Source of the DNA: Streptomyces sp. AC550_RSS872
GTDB lineage: Bacteria > Actinomycetota > Actinomycetes > Streptomycetales > Streptomycetaceae
Direction of reading: 5' to 3'
DNA: 64,000 nt
NCBI RefSeq assembly: GCF_019049285.1
Contig: NZ_JAGMUL010000128.1
Coordinates: forward strand, 124,001-188,000
Under the pieces are notes generated by a model. That model was not told where the DNA came from. It saw nothing but the letters and a program-made list of their open reading frames with translations, and searched no databases. Below, piece by piece: positions 25,507-34,505 of the stretch. The position numbers and the translations under genes are program-made. The first letter of the stretch is position 1. Every line of letters begins with the position of its first letter.

Positions 25507-26646
25507 ATGCTCGATATGCCGGGGCATACGGCTGCGGAGAACAGAGCGGAGCCTTCCATCTGGCTTCCGTCTCATGTTCCGGTTTCCATTCTGCCATTGA
25601 ATGGTAAAGGGCGGAATATCGACGCGGCCCAGGGGCAGGAGGAGTCGCCGTACGCCGAGCCGTCGCCCGGGTCGCTGCTCACGGCGTACCGGAAGATGGT
25701 GCTCGGGCGACGCTTCGACGAGCAGGCGACGGCGCTCGCCAGACAGGGCAGGCTCGCGGTCCACCCCTCCAGCCTCGGCCAGGAAGCCTGCCAGGTGGCC
25801 GCCGCGCTCGCGCTGCGCGCCACGGACTGGCTGTTTCCCACCTACCGTGACTGCGTCGCGCTCGTCAGCCGCGGGATCGACCCCGTCGAGGCCCTTACCT
25901 TGCTGCGCGGTGACGCCCACTGTGGCTACGACCCGGTACGGCACCGCACGGCACCGCAGTGCACCCCGCTCGCGACGCACGCCGCCCACGCCACGGGGCT
26001 GGCCCATGGCGAGCGCCTCAAGGGCGCGGACACGGTCGCCCTCGCGCTCGTCGGCGACGGTGCCACCAGTGAAGGCGACTTCCATGAAGCCCTCAATCTG
26101 GCGGGCGTGTTGCGGGCTCCGGTCGTCTTCCTGGTGCAGAACAACGGGTACGCGATCTCCGTCCCGTTCTCCGAGCAGTGCGCGGCACCGGGCCTGGCGT
26201 ACAAGGGAGTCGGCTACGGCGTCCGCTCGGAGCACGTGGACGGCAACGACGCCGCGGCCGTGCTCGCCGTACTGACCACGGCCGTCGAGGACGCGCGGGC
26301 GGGCGGCGGACCGTGGCTGGTGGAGGCGCACACCTACCGGATGGCCCCGCACACCAGCGCCGACGACCCCTCCCGCTACCGCACGGCCGCCGAGGCCGAC
26401 CGCTGGCGCGACCGTGACCCGGTGGCGCGACTGGAGTCGGCGCTGCGCGAGCGCGGCCTGCTGACCGACGAGGACGTGAAGGCCGCCGCCGCCGAGGCGG
26501 AGGCGTACGCGGCGGACGTACGCGAACGTCTGTCCGTGGACCCGGACCTGGACCCGGCGTCGCTCCTCGACCACGTCTTCGGCGCGCCGCCCGCACATCT
26601 GATGGAGCAACAGTCCTCTTTGCGGGCTGGGCTGGAGGACTGCTGA
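25507..26646 (+). CDS. 2-oxoacid dehydrogenase E1 alpha subunit
   Basis: A 379-residue E1 alpha subunit of a thiamine-diphosphate 2-oxoacid dehydrogenase, of the branched-chain/pyruvate type. The thiamine-binding motif GDGATSEGDFHEALN is intact and followed by a VQNNGYAISVP segment and the phosphorylation-loop-like TYRMAPHTSADDPSRYR. I placed the start at the ATG at 25507, which has AAAGGG at the right distance, rather than at an earlier in-frame start without one. It is followed after one base by the E1-beta/E2 gene. In this setting it probably decarboxylates a branched 2-oxo acid for an acyl-CoA starter unit. No E3 gene is in the window, so E3 must come from elsewhere. Confidence 0.88.
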   Translation: MLDMPGHTAAENRAEPSIWLPSHVPVSILPLNGKGRNIDAAQGQEESPYAEPSPGSLLTAYRKMVLGRRFDEQATALARQGRLAVHPSSLGQEACQVAAALALRATDWLFPTYRDCVALVSRGIDPVEALTLLRGDAHCGYDPVRHRTAPQCTPLATHAAHATGLAHGERLKGADTVALALVGDGATSEGDFHEALNLAGVLRAPVVFLVQNNGYAISVPFSEQCAAPGLAYKGVGYGVRSEHVDGNDAAAVLAVLTTAVEDARAGGGPWLVEAHTYRMAPHTSADDPSRYRTAAEADRWRDRDPVARLESALRERGLLTDEDVKAAAAEAEAYAADVRERLSVDPDLDPASLLDHVFGAPPAHLMEQQSSLRAGLEDC

Positions 26647-26647
26647 C

Positions 26648-28807
26648 ATGACCGCACGCGACACGACGATGGCCCAGGCCCTCAACTCCGCCCTGCGGGA
26701 CGCACTGAGCGCCGACGAGCGCGTCGTCGTCTTCGGTGAGGACGTCGGGCGGCTCGGCGGCGTCTTCCGGGTGACCGACGGGCTGAGAGACGCCTATGGC
26801 GACCAGCGCTGCTTCGACACACCGGTGAGCGAGGCCGGTATCGCGGGCCTCGCGGTCGGCCTGGCGATGGCCGGGTGGCGGCCGGTGGTGGAGATGCAGT
26901 TCGACGCGTTCGCCTACCCGGCGTTCGAGCAGATCGCCTCCCACATGGCCAAGATGCGCAACCGCACGCGGGGTGCCCTCGCGCTGCCGGTGGTCGTGCG
27001 CATCCCCTATGGCGGCGACATCGGCGGAGTGGAGCACCACAGCGACTCCAGCGAGGCGTACTACGCCCACACCGCGGGCCTGAAAGTCGTGACCCCGGCG
27101 ACGGCGGCGGACGCGTACTCGCTGCTGCGCGAGGCGATCGACGACCCCGACCCGGTGATCTTCCTGGAGCCGAAAAGCCGCTACTGGACCAAGGAATCCC
27201 TCGAACTCCCCGTCCGCACCGAGCCGTTCGGCACGGCCGCGCTACGCCGCCCGGGCCGTGACGTCACGCTCGTGGCGTACGGCCCGTCGGTCACGGTCGC
27301 CCTGGAGGCGGCCCGTCGTGCGGCGGACGAGGGGATGGACGTGGAGGTACTGGACCTGCGTACCCTTGTGCCGCTCGACGACCATGCCCTCACCGCGTCG
27401 GTACGGCGCACCGGCCGCTGCCTGGTGGTGCACGAGGCGCAGGGCTTCGCCGGGGTGGGCGCCGAGATCGCGGCACGGGTACAGGAACGCTGCTTCGACG
27501 AGTTGCGCGCACCGGTGCTGCGTGTCACAGGCCTCGACATCCCCTATCCGCCTCCCCTGCTGGAGAGCGCCCATCTGCCGGGTGTCGGCCGGGTCCTGGA
27601 CGGACTGCGCCGCCTGCTGCCCGCCGGCGGGCCGGGCCGGGGCGTACGACGGGAGGCGGCTGCCACCGACGTGAGCGCGGGGGCTGATGGGACCGCGCGC
27701 ATGGCGGCCGTCTCCGTCGGGACCTTCCATCTGCCGGACCTGGGAGAAGGGCTTGCGGAGGCCGAGGTGCTGGAGTGGCAGGTCGCGGTGGGCGACGAGG
27801 TCACGCATGACCAGACCGTCGTCGAGGTCGAGACCGCCAAGTCCGTCGTGACCCTGCCGAGTCCCTTCGCCGGGACGGTGACGGCCCTGCACTGCGACTC
27901 CGGCGAGATCGTCAAGGTCGGAGCGCCGCTGCTGTCGGTGTCCCGGGCACCGTCGGAGAACAGCGCGGCCGAGGAATCGGAGAACAGCTCGGCCGAGGAA
28001 CCCACCGGGCGTTCGGGCGCGGTGCTCACCGGATACGGGACGGGGTCAGGGGTCGGCCTCGGACGGACCGCGACACCCGGTTCGCATCCGAGGACGGGCG
28101 GGAGCACGGCCCCCCGGTGGCCGGAACCGCGCCAACCGGGGACCCGCATACCCATGGACGCCGCCGCCGAAAAGTTCCTCCGCGCCCACCGCGACACACC
28201 CGCCGTCACCATATGGGCGGACGCCGACGCCACCGGTCTGCTCGCCGCCCGCGCGGCCCAGGGCACGGGCGTACTGCCGCTGCTGGCCCGTGCCTGCCTC
28301 GGCGGCCTCGCCGCGTTCCCCGAACTGAACGCCAGGGTGGACGCCGACCGCGCGGAGATCGTACGCATGCCGCAGGTACACCTCGGCTTCGCCGCGCAGA
28401 CGGATCACGGGCTGGTCGTTCCCGTGCTGCGGGACGCCGACCGGCTGCCGTTCGACGGCCTCGCGGTCGAACTGCGACGGCTCACCGGCCTGGCCCGGCG
28501 CGGCGCGCTCCCCGCCGAACACCGCACCGGCGGCACCTTCACCCTCAACAACTACGGCGTCCTCGATGTCGACGGCGCCACCCCGATCCTCAACCACCCC
28601 CAGACGGCGATGCTCGGCGCCGGCCGTCTCCTCGACCGCCCCTGGGCGGTGAACGGCCGTGTGGAGGTGCGCAAGGTCGTCCAGCTGTCACTGACCTTCG
28701 ACCACCGCGTCTGCGACGGCGGCACCGCGGCCGGATTCCTCCGCCACGTCGTCGAGGACATCACATCCGGGCGTTGCGGTGGCGCAACCGAATGCGGCGA
28801 GGGCTGA
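26648..28807 (+). CDS. Fused E1 beta - lipoyl - E2 acyltransferase
   Basis: A 719-residue fusion that is normally two genes. Residues 1-330 are an E1 beta subunit (GEDVGRLGGVF, EAGIAGLAVG, RIPYGGDIGG). A linker leads to a lipoyl domain (about 355-430) with the lipoyl lysine in VETAKSVV. After a low-complexity linker, the last 230 residues are a catalytic acyltransferase domain with FDHRVCDG and TLNNYGV. I cannot find the usual peripheral-subunit-binding domain between lipoyl and catalytic parts. Fusion to E1 beta would make its E1-docking function unnecessary. The gene begins one base after the E1 alpha stop. It likely delivers acyl groups to CoA for the starter condensation domain of the divergent NRPS. 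Confidence 0.88.
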   Translation: MTARDTTMAQALNSALRDALSADERVVVFGEDVGRLGGVFRVTDGLRDAYGDQRCFDTPVSEAGIAGLAVGLAMAGWRPVVEMQFDAFAYPAFEQIASHMAKMRNRTRGALALPVVVRIPYGGDIGGVEHHSDSSEAYYAHTAGLKVVTPATAADAYSLLREAIDDPDPVIFLEPKSRYWTKESLELPVRTEPFGTAALRRPGRDVTLVAYGPSVTVALEAARRAADEGMDVEVLDLRTLVPLDDHALTASVRRTGRCLVVHEAQGFAGVGAEIAARVQERCFDELRAPVLRVTGLDIPYPPPLLESAHLPGVGRVLDGLRRLLPAGGPGRGVRREAAATDVSAGADGTARMAAVSVGTFHLPDLGEGLAEAEVLEWQVAVGDEVTHDQTVVEVETAKSVVTLPSPFAGTVTALHCDSGEIVKVGAPLLSVSRAPSENSAAEESENSSAEEPTGRSGAVLTGYGTGSGVGLGRTATPGSHPRTGGSTAPRWPEPRQPGTRIPMDAAAEKFLRAHRDTPAVTIWADADATGLLAARAAQGTGVLPLLARACLGGLAAFPELNARVDADRAEIVRMPQVHLGFAAQTDHGLVVPVLRDADRLPFDGLAVELRRLTGLARRGALPAEHRTGGTFTLNNYGVLDVDGATPILNHPQTAMLGAGRLLDRPWAVNGRVEVRKVVQLSLTFDHRVCDGGTAAGFLRHVVEDITSGRCGGATECGEG
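27953..28000. repeat. Two 24-bp in-frame repeats in the E2 linker
   Basis: Two adjacent 24-base copies with one mismatch encode SENSAAEE and SENSSAEE in the linker after the lipoyl domain. The frame is preserved and the linker is lengthened. Confidence 0.85.
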
Positions 28808-28932
28808 GGGGCACCGACCCTCCCTCTTCCGCGACCAAGGACGGAACCACCAGGTCAGATGTCTCACCGCGTGAGAAGGAGAGGCCCCGACAGCACTGAA
28901 AGACACGGACACGCTGGTCAGGGCCCGTCCTC

Positions 28933-29000
28933 TCAGTACTCGATGATGTTCACCGCCGGCCCGCCCCGTGCCGTCTGCTTGTACTCACCGACATGGGGGA
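28933..29000 (-). pseudogene. C-terminal scrap of L-serine ammonia-lyase
   Basis: The last about 20 codons on the minus strand read EYKQTARGGPAVNIIEY then stop, close to the conserved C-terminus of iron-sulfur L-serine ammonia-lyases (YKETARGGLAVNIVEC). The catalytic body of the enzyme is absent upstream and the terminal Cys is Tyr. This is a remnant, not a gene. Confidence 0.6.
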
Positions 29001-29736
29001 GCCCTGCGCGACCAGCCCCTTGGCCTGCGGGTTCGGGGGATTTTCTTGGTCCATTCAGCCAGCAGGGACTTCTCAGGGACTTTCGGCTGGTGGCGGTCCT
29101 CCAGCCAGGCGTCCATGGCGGCAAGGCTGCGCTGACCTGCGGCGGGCATGAAGTGAGCGGAGGGGGCGAGGGTGGCCTTCGCGTAGACGGGGACGCGGCG
29201 AATGCGGTCTCCGTCGCGCCGCACCTGCTTCCCGGCGTGATCGGTTTTCACTGGCGTTCTTCCAGGGCGGTGGTTAGTGGCTCTGGATTGCGCTAGTGCA
29301 GAGTGCGCGGTGGAGCTGCCCGAACGGCGGCGACAATCTCGCGAGTCCAGGCCGCCGCCAGAGGAGTCACAGTCTGATCGACACCGCCCCAACCTCGACC
29401 GACTCTGAGCCCAACAGGGGCGTTGCCTCTGACTGGCTCCGAGCAGCTGCCCAGGTCGAACCGGGGACGAATCAGAGCGGTTTCCTCCGACTGCCTCTGA
29501 TCGCCGCTGCAACCCGTCCTAGCAGGTCACAGGCGGTCCGGTCCCAGCTGACTCTCAGCGGTCGGGTGTCTTCCTCGCATGACTACGATTGAGGTTGCCC
29601 TAACGGGGTTTGGCGGATACGAACAAGGACAATCCTCGTCGGCAGGTGCGGTTGTCGTTCCTTGCGTGACGAGGGTGCCGGCTGTAGGTCTGAAGTCCGG
29701 CCGTACCAAACGAGTGCGGCTTGCCCTTGCTTTGTA

Positions 29737-29756
29737 GCGGCGGACTCATAATCCGT
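29737..29756 (+). other. tRNA anticodon-arm-like fragment (CAU)
   Basis: The sequence agcggcggactcataatccg matches the anticodon stem-loop of actinobacterial CAU tRNAs: a CGGA/TCCG stem around a CTCATAA loop. No acceptor, D or T arm can be built around it, so it is not a functional tRNA. Anticodon-arm scraps of this kind are typical crossover cores left by tyrosine-recombinase integration at tRNA genes. Confidence 0.4.
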
Positions 29757-30172
29757 CCCCTTCGTCTGCCACCCCGATCGGTGCGCGCTCGCCGTCCGAG
29801 GACGCACGCACATCCCGGTCGCGCGTGGCCTGTCGGCGGCTGGATGCGCGGCGCTGGTCAACTGCGGCGGCGCGGTTGTCGCCACTGAAGACCGGCTCGT
29901 TCGAAACGCGCGCGAGCCGGGTGTGGCTGACCGGTGGCCCGATCGGCGTGGTGCTGCTAGGAGCGATCGGCACGGATGCCAGTGGCATCGGGCCGGGAGG
30001 ATTCGCCGACCGGAGTGTGGCATCGGCTCAGGTTTCTTCGGCGCTGGGTGCGGCGCTTCGCTCTGCCGTGACGCCGGCCAAACCGTTGGGCGCGGTCGCG
30101 CAGTTGGAGCTTCTCCAGGATGCGTGAGAGGCTCCCGGTTCGCCTCGGCAGCCGATCCGCCGCCGGAGGCCG

Positions 30173-31693
30173 TTACCGGTTCACCAAGGGCAATGGGGCG
30201 AAGGTGTGCCGCTCCCACAGCCGTCGCGAGGCCTCCTCGGGATATGCGGCGACCTTCGGGGCGGCGTCGAGGATCTGCACGAGGCGCTCTTCGGTGTCGT
30301 AGGTGGTCCAGCCCGGGTCTCCTGTCGTTGCAAAGGCGGCCCAGGCGGAGCGGAAGCGAGTGGAAAGCGCCTCGGTCTCGGGTGACGGCGTGGGGCCGAT
30401 CAGCATGCCGCCGAGGCCGCCGTAGATGCCAAAGGTCAGGGGCACGTCCAAGCCGTGGCAGGCTCCGAGGGCTCCGCCGTTGGCGGGAGCGGGCCAGGTG
30501 AGCTCGTACACGTGTGCCCGACCGCCCCCGGCCACGTGCGCCTCGGCCAGATGCAGCGAGGGCATGCGGAACAGCCAGTCGGACTGGACGAGTTCGAACA
30601 GGTACTCCGAGGAGGCATCCGGGAACGCGGCGCGGTACGCCTGCTCGGCGTCCGCTGTCGGACCGAACAAACCGAGGGTCAGCGAGGCGAGGCCGTCGTC
30701 CACGCGGCCCAGCAGCCCGCCCAGCAGGAGAAAGAGCCGGAACTCGTCCCGGTTGTGTCCGACGATCAGGTCCACGTCCCGCGCTGCGCCGCTCGCCAGC
30801 GCCTCCCACGGCGTGGAGGCCAGGACGTCGCCGTCGACGACGGGTGAGAACGGGGTGGGGGTGAAGGCCACAGGGCCCCAGCGGTGCGCGTACTCACGCA
30901 TCCTGGAGCCAAGTGCGGCCCCGGCCTCGGTCAGCTTGCGCGGGTCCACAGCCGACAGATCGTCCACCGTCGGGCGCAGCCCGAGTGCGCCGGTCATGAC
31001 CTCGGCAATGTCCGCTGCCAACGCGTCGGAGAAGAACGTGCCCGGCACGCTCTGCGCGATGGCCCGCTGGAACAGCCCTCGCGCCCGGGGCATCGCCATG
31101 AGGGCGGCGATGGACCCGGCGCCGGCCGACTCGCCGAAGACGGTGACCTGTTCCGGATCGCCTCCGAAGGCAGCGATGTTCTCGCGCACCCACTCCAAGC
31201 CGGCGACCTGGTCGAGCAGACCACGATTGGCGGGCGCGCCCTCGATCCGCAGGAAACCCTCGATTCCGACGCGGTAGTTCAACGTGACCACGACCATCGC
31301 GCCCTCCCGGGCGAGGCGGCCGGCATCGTAGGCCGGGTCGTCGGCGGAGCCGAACTTGTAGGCACCGCCGTAGATCCACACCATGACGGGGCGTCGTGCG
31401 GCCGGATCCGTGTCCGGTGTCCACACGTTGACGGTCAGCCAGTCGTCCCCTGCCGGCGCGTTTCCGGAGGGAGCCGCGTCGGGGCCGAACGGCTCCTGCG
31501 GGGGCGGCGGACCAAACGTCAGAGCATCCCTGACGCCGTCCCAACGGTCCACCACTCGCGGCGCACCGAAGCGCAGCGAACCCACCGGTGGCTGGGCGAA
31601 CGGGATGCCACGGAAGACCGCGAGGCCCTCCTCGTGGTGCCCACGCACCGCGCCCGCCACGGTCGTGACCTCGGGATATCCGTCAATGCTCAT
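30173..31693 (-). CDS. Type B carboxylesterase
   Basis: A 506-residue carboxylesterase/para-nitrobenzyl-esterase family enzyme hydrolysing ester bonds. It shows RGIPFAQPPVG near the start, the oxyanion-hole segment WIYGGAY, the nucleophile elbow GESAGAGS, an acidic residue in the GHNRDEF region and a late histidine in CHGLDVP. There is no signal peptide, so it is probably cytosolic. I use the ATG at 31693, preceded by GAGGAG, rather than one four codons earlier that has no ribosome binding site. It is transcribed divergently from an MFS transporter, with a perfect 14-bp palindrome between them, which suggests an inducible uptake-and-hydrolysis pair. Confidence 0.88.
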   Translation of the reverse strand: MSIDGYPEVTTVAGAVRGHHEEGLAVFRGIPFAQPPVGSLRFGAPRVVDRWDGVRDALTFGPPPPQEPFGPDAAPSGNAPAGDDWLTVNVWTPDTDPAARRPVMVWIYGGAYKFGSADDPAYDAGRLAREGAMVVVTLNYRVGIEGFLRIEGAPANRGLLDQVAGLEWVRENIAAFGGDPEQVTVFGESAGAGSIAALMAMPRARGLFQRAIAQSVPGTFFSDALAADIAEVMTGALGLRPTVDDLSAVDPRKLTEAGAALGSRMREYAHRWGPVAFTPTPFSPVVDGDVLASTPWEALASGAARDVDLIVGHNRDEFRLFLLLGGLLGRVDDGLASLTLGLFGPTADAEQAYRAAFPDASSEYLFELVQSDWLFRMPSLHLAEAHVAGGGRAHVYELTWPAPANGGALGACHGLDVPLTFGIYGGLGGMLIGPTPSPETEALSTRFRSAWAAFATTGDPGWTTYDTEERLVQILDAAPKVAAYPEEASRRLWERHTFAPLPLVNR

Positions 31694-31776
31694 GTGTCTC
31701 CTCATTCGACCGCCATTCGGCTGGCGGTCCGCACAGGGGAAGGGCGGCGGCCATCCTGCATCAGGGTTCTTGAAAG

Positions 31777-31790
31777 ATCAATCGATTGAT
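31777..31790. promoter_or_regulatory. Perfect 14-bp palindromic operator
   Basis: ATCAATCGATTGAT is a perfect palindrome lying in the gap between the divergent esterase and MFS genes. Its AT-rich arms stand out from the surrounding GC-rich DNA and resemble MarR- or TetR-family operators. No regulator gene is adjacent, so the protein that binds it is unknown. Confidence 0.55.
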
Positions 31791-31936
31791 GCGAGAACAC
31801 GAACCCCAGAGAATGCCGGACGCGACGCCATTGACACGCACCCGACCCGGGCCGACACTCAGAGCCAGCCCGTGGTGAACAACATTTCACCAGGCGAACA
31901 GTCCTGTTCGGGCCCCACCCATCTCCAAGGACGAAG

Positions 31937-33301
31937 ATGCGTACCTCCGCTGTGTCCCGTCCCCCGCGGCACACGTTCCGCACGGTCTTCCCAGTGCTGT
32001 CCCTCTGCTGGATGGCCGTGTTCTTCGACGGCATGGACGTCAACATCTACGGCGCCGTCATGCCCCACATGCTCGACGACCCACAGCTCGGCCTGACCCC
32101 GGCCACCGCCGGAACCATCGGCAGCTGGACCACGTTCGGCATGCTCATCGGCGCGCTCACCGCTGGAAATCTCACCGACTGGCTTGGCCGACGCCTGATG
32201 CTCGTCGCCAGCGTGACGCTGTTTTCCCTCGGCTCGGCCATCTGTGCCGTGGCCCCCGGCGTCGGTCTGTTCGGCGCCGGGCGGTTCGTGTCCGGTCTCG
32301 GCCTGGGCGGACTCATGCCGCTGTGCCTGGCCATGGTGATGGAGTTCGCACCACCACGCCGGGCTGCCCTCACGACCGGCCTACTGATGACCTCGTACCA
32401 CTTCGGAGGGATGGCGGCGACCGGCCTGGGCCTGACCCTGGCGCCGGCTGCGGGCTGGCGCTGGGTGTTCTGGGCGGGCGTGCTCCCGGCCGTGATCGCC
32501 GTACCACTGCTGCTCAAGCTGCTGCCGGAATCACCGGGTGTACTGCTGGCACGCGGCAAGCGCGAAGAGGCCGACGCAGTCGCGGACCGCTACGGCATCC
32601 CCCGCCCCGCCATCGTCGCCGCCCCGGCGGCCGGTGCGGCGGGCCGCCTCGCCGCCGTGCAGGCACTGTTCCGGCCACAGTCCCGCTGGGCCACCCCGCT
32701 GCTGTGGCTGGCGTCCTTCAGCGGACTGCTCCTCGTCTACGGCGTGAGCACCTGGCTGCCGCAGATGATGCGCGCCGAAGGCTACGGCCTCTCCTCATCC
32801 GTGAGCTTCCTTCTCGTCATCAATGCCGGAGGCATCGTCGGCCTGCTGATCGCCGGCCGCACTGCCGACAAGTTCGGCGCGGTGCGCGTGTCGGCCATCT
32901 GGTTCGTGCTCACCGCCGCCGGCGCTCTGCTCCTCAAATCCCATCTCCCGCTGGGAGTCACCTACATCGTTGTCGCCATCACCGGAGTGTGGCTGTTCAG
33001 CGCACAGGTCATGGTCTACGCAGCCACCAACACCGTCTACCGCGACAGCGAACGCGCCGCGGGCCTCGGCTGGGTCACCGGCATCGGCCGCACCGGCGCG
33101 GTCGTCGGCCCCTGGCTGATCGGCCACCTCGCCACGAGCGGCAACCAGAGCTGGGGCTTCACCACCTTCGCGTTGACCGGACTGATCGGCGCCGCCGCGA
33201 TCTCCCTCGTACCACTGGCACAACGGGCCGGCAGGGGAGACGCCTCCGCCCCGGCTTCCCGTACGGTGGCCACGGCCGCTGCCGGTACCGCGGACAGTTG
33301 A
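31937..33301 (+). CDS. MFS transporter, aromatic-acid symporter type
   Basis: A 454-residue major facilitator with about 12 predicted membrane segments. The DGMDVNIYGAVMPHM motif in the first helix and the loop-2 GNLTDWLGRR signature are those of the aromatic acid:H+ symporter (PcaK/BenK) group. It probably imports a carboxylated aromatic or related acid across the cell membrane. It is divergent from the carboxylesterase and shares a palindromic operator region with it. The ATG is preceded by an AAGGACGAAG box. Confidence 0.85.
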   Translation: MRTSAVSRPPRHTFRTVFPVLSLCWMAVFFDGMDVNIYGAVMPHMLDDPQLGLTPATAGTIGSWTTFGMLIGALTAGNLTDWLGRRLMLVASVTLFSLGSAICAVAPGVGLFGAGRFVSGLGLGGLMPLCLAMVMEFAPPRRAALTTGLLMTSYHFGGMAATGLGLTLAPAAGWRWVFWAGVLPAVIAVPLLLKLLPESPGVLLARGKREEADAVADRYGIPRPAIVAAPAAGAAGRLAAVQALFRPQSRWATPLLWLASFSGLLLVYGVSTWLPQMMRAEGYGLSSSVSFLLVINAGGIVGLLIAGRTADKFGAVRVSAIWFVLTAAGALLLKSHLPLGVTYIVVAITGVWLFSAQVMVYAATNTVYRDSERAAGLGWVTGIGRTGAVVGPWLIGHLATSGNQSWGFTTFALTGLIGAAAISLVPLAQRAGRGDASAPASRTVATAAAGTADS

Positions 33302-33364
33302 CGCTCGGCCTCTCCTCCTCCAGCACCGCCTCACTCCCACCCCCCGACTCTCGAAGGAGTCGGC

Positions 33365-34110
33365 ATGCATCACGCATTCGGATACCCCTGGGGCACCTGC
33401 CCCGAGCCTTGGCGGCGGCTGCCGTGGCCGTGGCCCTGATCACGGCCACGGCAGCCACCAGTACCTCTCCCGCGCGGGCCGCCACGGATGTCGAGGTCAC
33501 CAAAACCTTGCCTGCGCCCCCGCCCAGCCATCCGGCACCCAGGGCCACCTGCTCGACCTGTACGTCCCGCGCTCCGACCGTCCGCTTCCCTTGGTGATCT
33601 TCACCAGCGGCTCGGGCTGGCTGGCGGACAGCGGCCGCACGGGCGCCGACAAGGTCGCCGCCGAGCTCAACCCGCATGGGTACGCCGTCACCGGTGTCGC
33701 GATCCGCTCCGGCGGACAAGCGCAGTTCCCGGCCCAGTTGTACGACATCAAGGGCGCCATCCGCTGGCTGCATGCGAACGCGACGACGTACCACCTCGAC
33801 CCCCACCGCGTCGCGATCATGGGTGACTCATCGGGTGGCTGGACCACAGCGGTGGCCGCCGTCACCGGGAACATCCCGGCACTGGAGGGCGGCGTCGGGC
33901 CGCTCGGCCCGTCCAGTGCCATCCAGGCGGCCGTGCCGTTCTACCCGCCAACGGACTTCCTACAGATGGACGCGCACATGCCGGACAACTGCCGGGCGTT
34001 CAACTCGGCCTTCGGACTGGCGAACTGCCACTCCGACGCCCGATCCCCTGAGTCACGACTGCTCGGCTGCACCATCACGGCCTGCCCCGCCAAGGTCGCC
34101 GTCCCGGTCG
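33365..34110 (+). pseudogene. Broken secreted alpha/beta-hydrolase
   Basis: The pieces of an exported esterase/lipase are visible in different frames. One frame has an Ala-rich signal peptide ending near SPARA (about 33400-33480). A shift near 33500, in an AAAAC run, moves to the frame encoding the enzyme body: DLYVPRSDRPLPLVIFTSG, then the nucleophile elbow MGDSSGGW (about 33820). After about 34110 the hydrolase similarity stops, so the C-terminal third with the remaining catalytic residues is missing. The N-terminal ATG also does not share a frame with the signal peptide. The gene is inactive unless these are sequencing errors, and the lost C-terminus argues against that. Confidence 0.65.
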
Positions 34111-34505
34111 GTGTGGGCGAAGCGCCGCGGTTTCGCGGGTCGACAAGTGAGGCGACGCCATCTCCGAGGAGCATGGCGCCCACACCGGTGACGAAGCCGG
34201 CGGAACACCGCCCCACCACGGCCCCGGCCGGCGGCCCGGCCGTCCTGGCCTGCGGCGGCGTCCAGCGAGCAGAGCACCAGGCGGCCACCGTGCCCGAGCT
34301 GCTGTCCCCGCAGCGTCGGCAGACCGTCGACGAGTTCAACCGAGCCTTCTCGGGCCGTCGGCCAGCGGATATGTGGCCCCCTTCCACATCACTACGGCCG
34401 CCGGCAGGGACAGTGCCAGGACCTGGGACCCGTCGAGTCACCAGGGGGCGTACCGGAAGATCTGGGCAGGGGACAGCGGGGTTCGGGTTCGGAGAGCCTG
34501 CTGCC
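34111..34505. other. No recognisable gene
   Basis: Open frames run through this stretch on both strands, but none shows a recognisable domain. It lies between the point where the broken hydrolase loses similarity and the C-terminus of the convergent PP2C phosphatase gene. A few hydrophobic residues in one minus-strand frame could be a scrap of a membrane protein. I see no RNA or repeat. Confidence 0.35.

Larger units (their letters stand above)
28808..30172. other. Gene-poor decayed spacer
   Basis: No intact gene is convincing in this 1.36-kb stretch. It contains a tail fragment of an L-serine ammonia-lyase (28933-29000), a tRNA anticodon-arm-like word (29737-29756), and several short open frames without recognisable domains. 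One plus-strand frame at 29825-30127 (100 residues, Gly/Ala-rich C-terminal half) is open but matches nothing I know. The region looks like a scar of past insertions and deletions between the peptide cluster and the esterase gene. Confidence 0.4.

Noticed and set aside
29737..29756. A functional tRNA gene
   Set aside because: Only the anticodon arm is present; acceptor, D and T arms cannot be formed.
29583..30809. Minus-strand open frame of about 400 codons
   Set aside because: Arg/Pro-rich and without domains; it runs antisense-frame through the esterase C-terminus and the decayed spacer.
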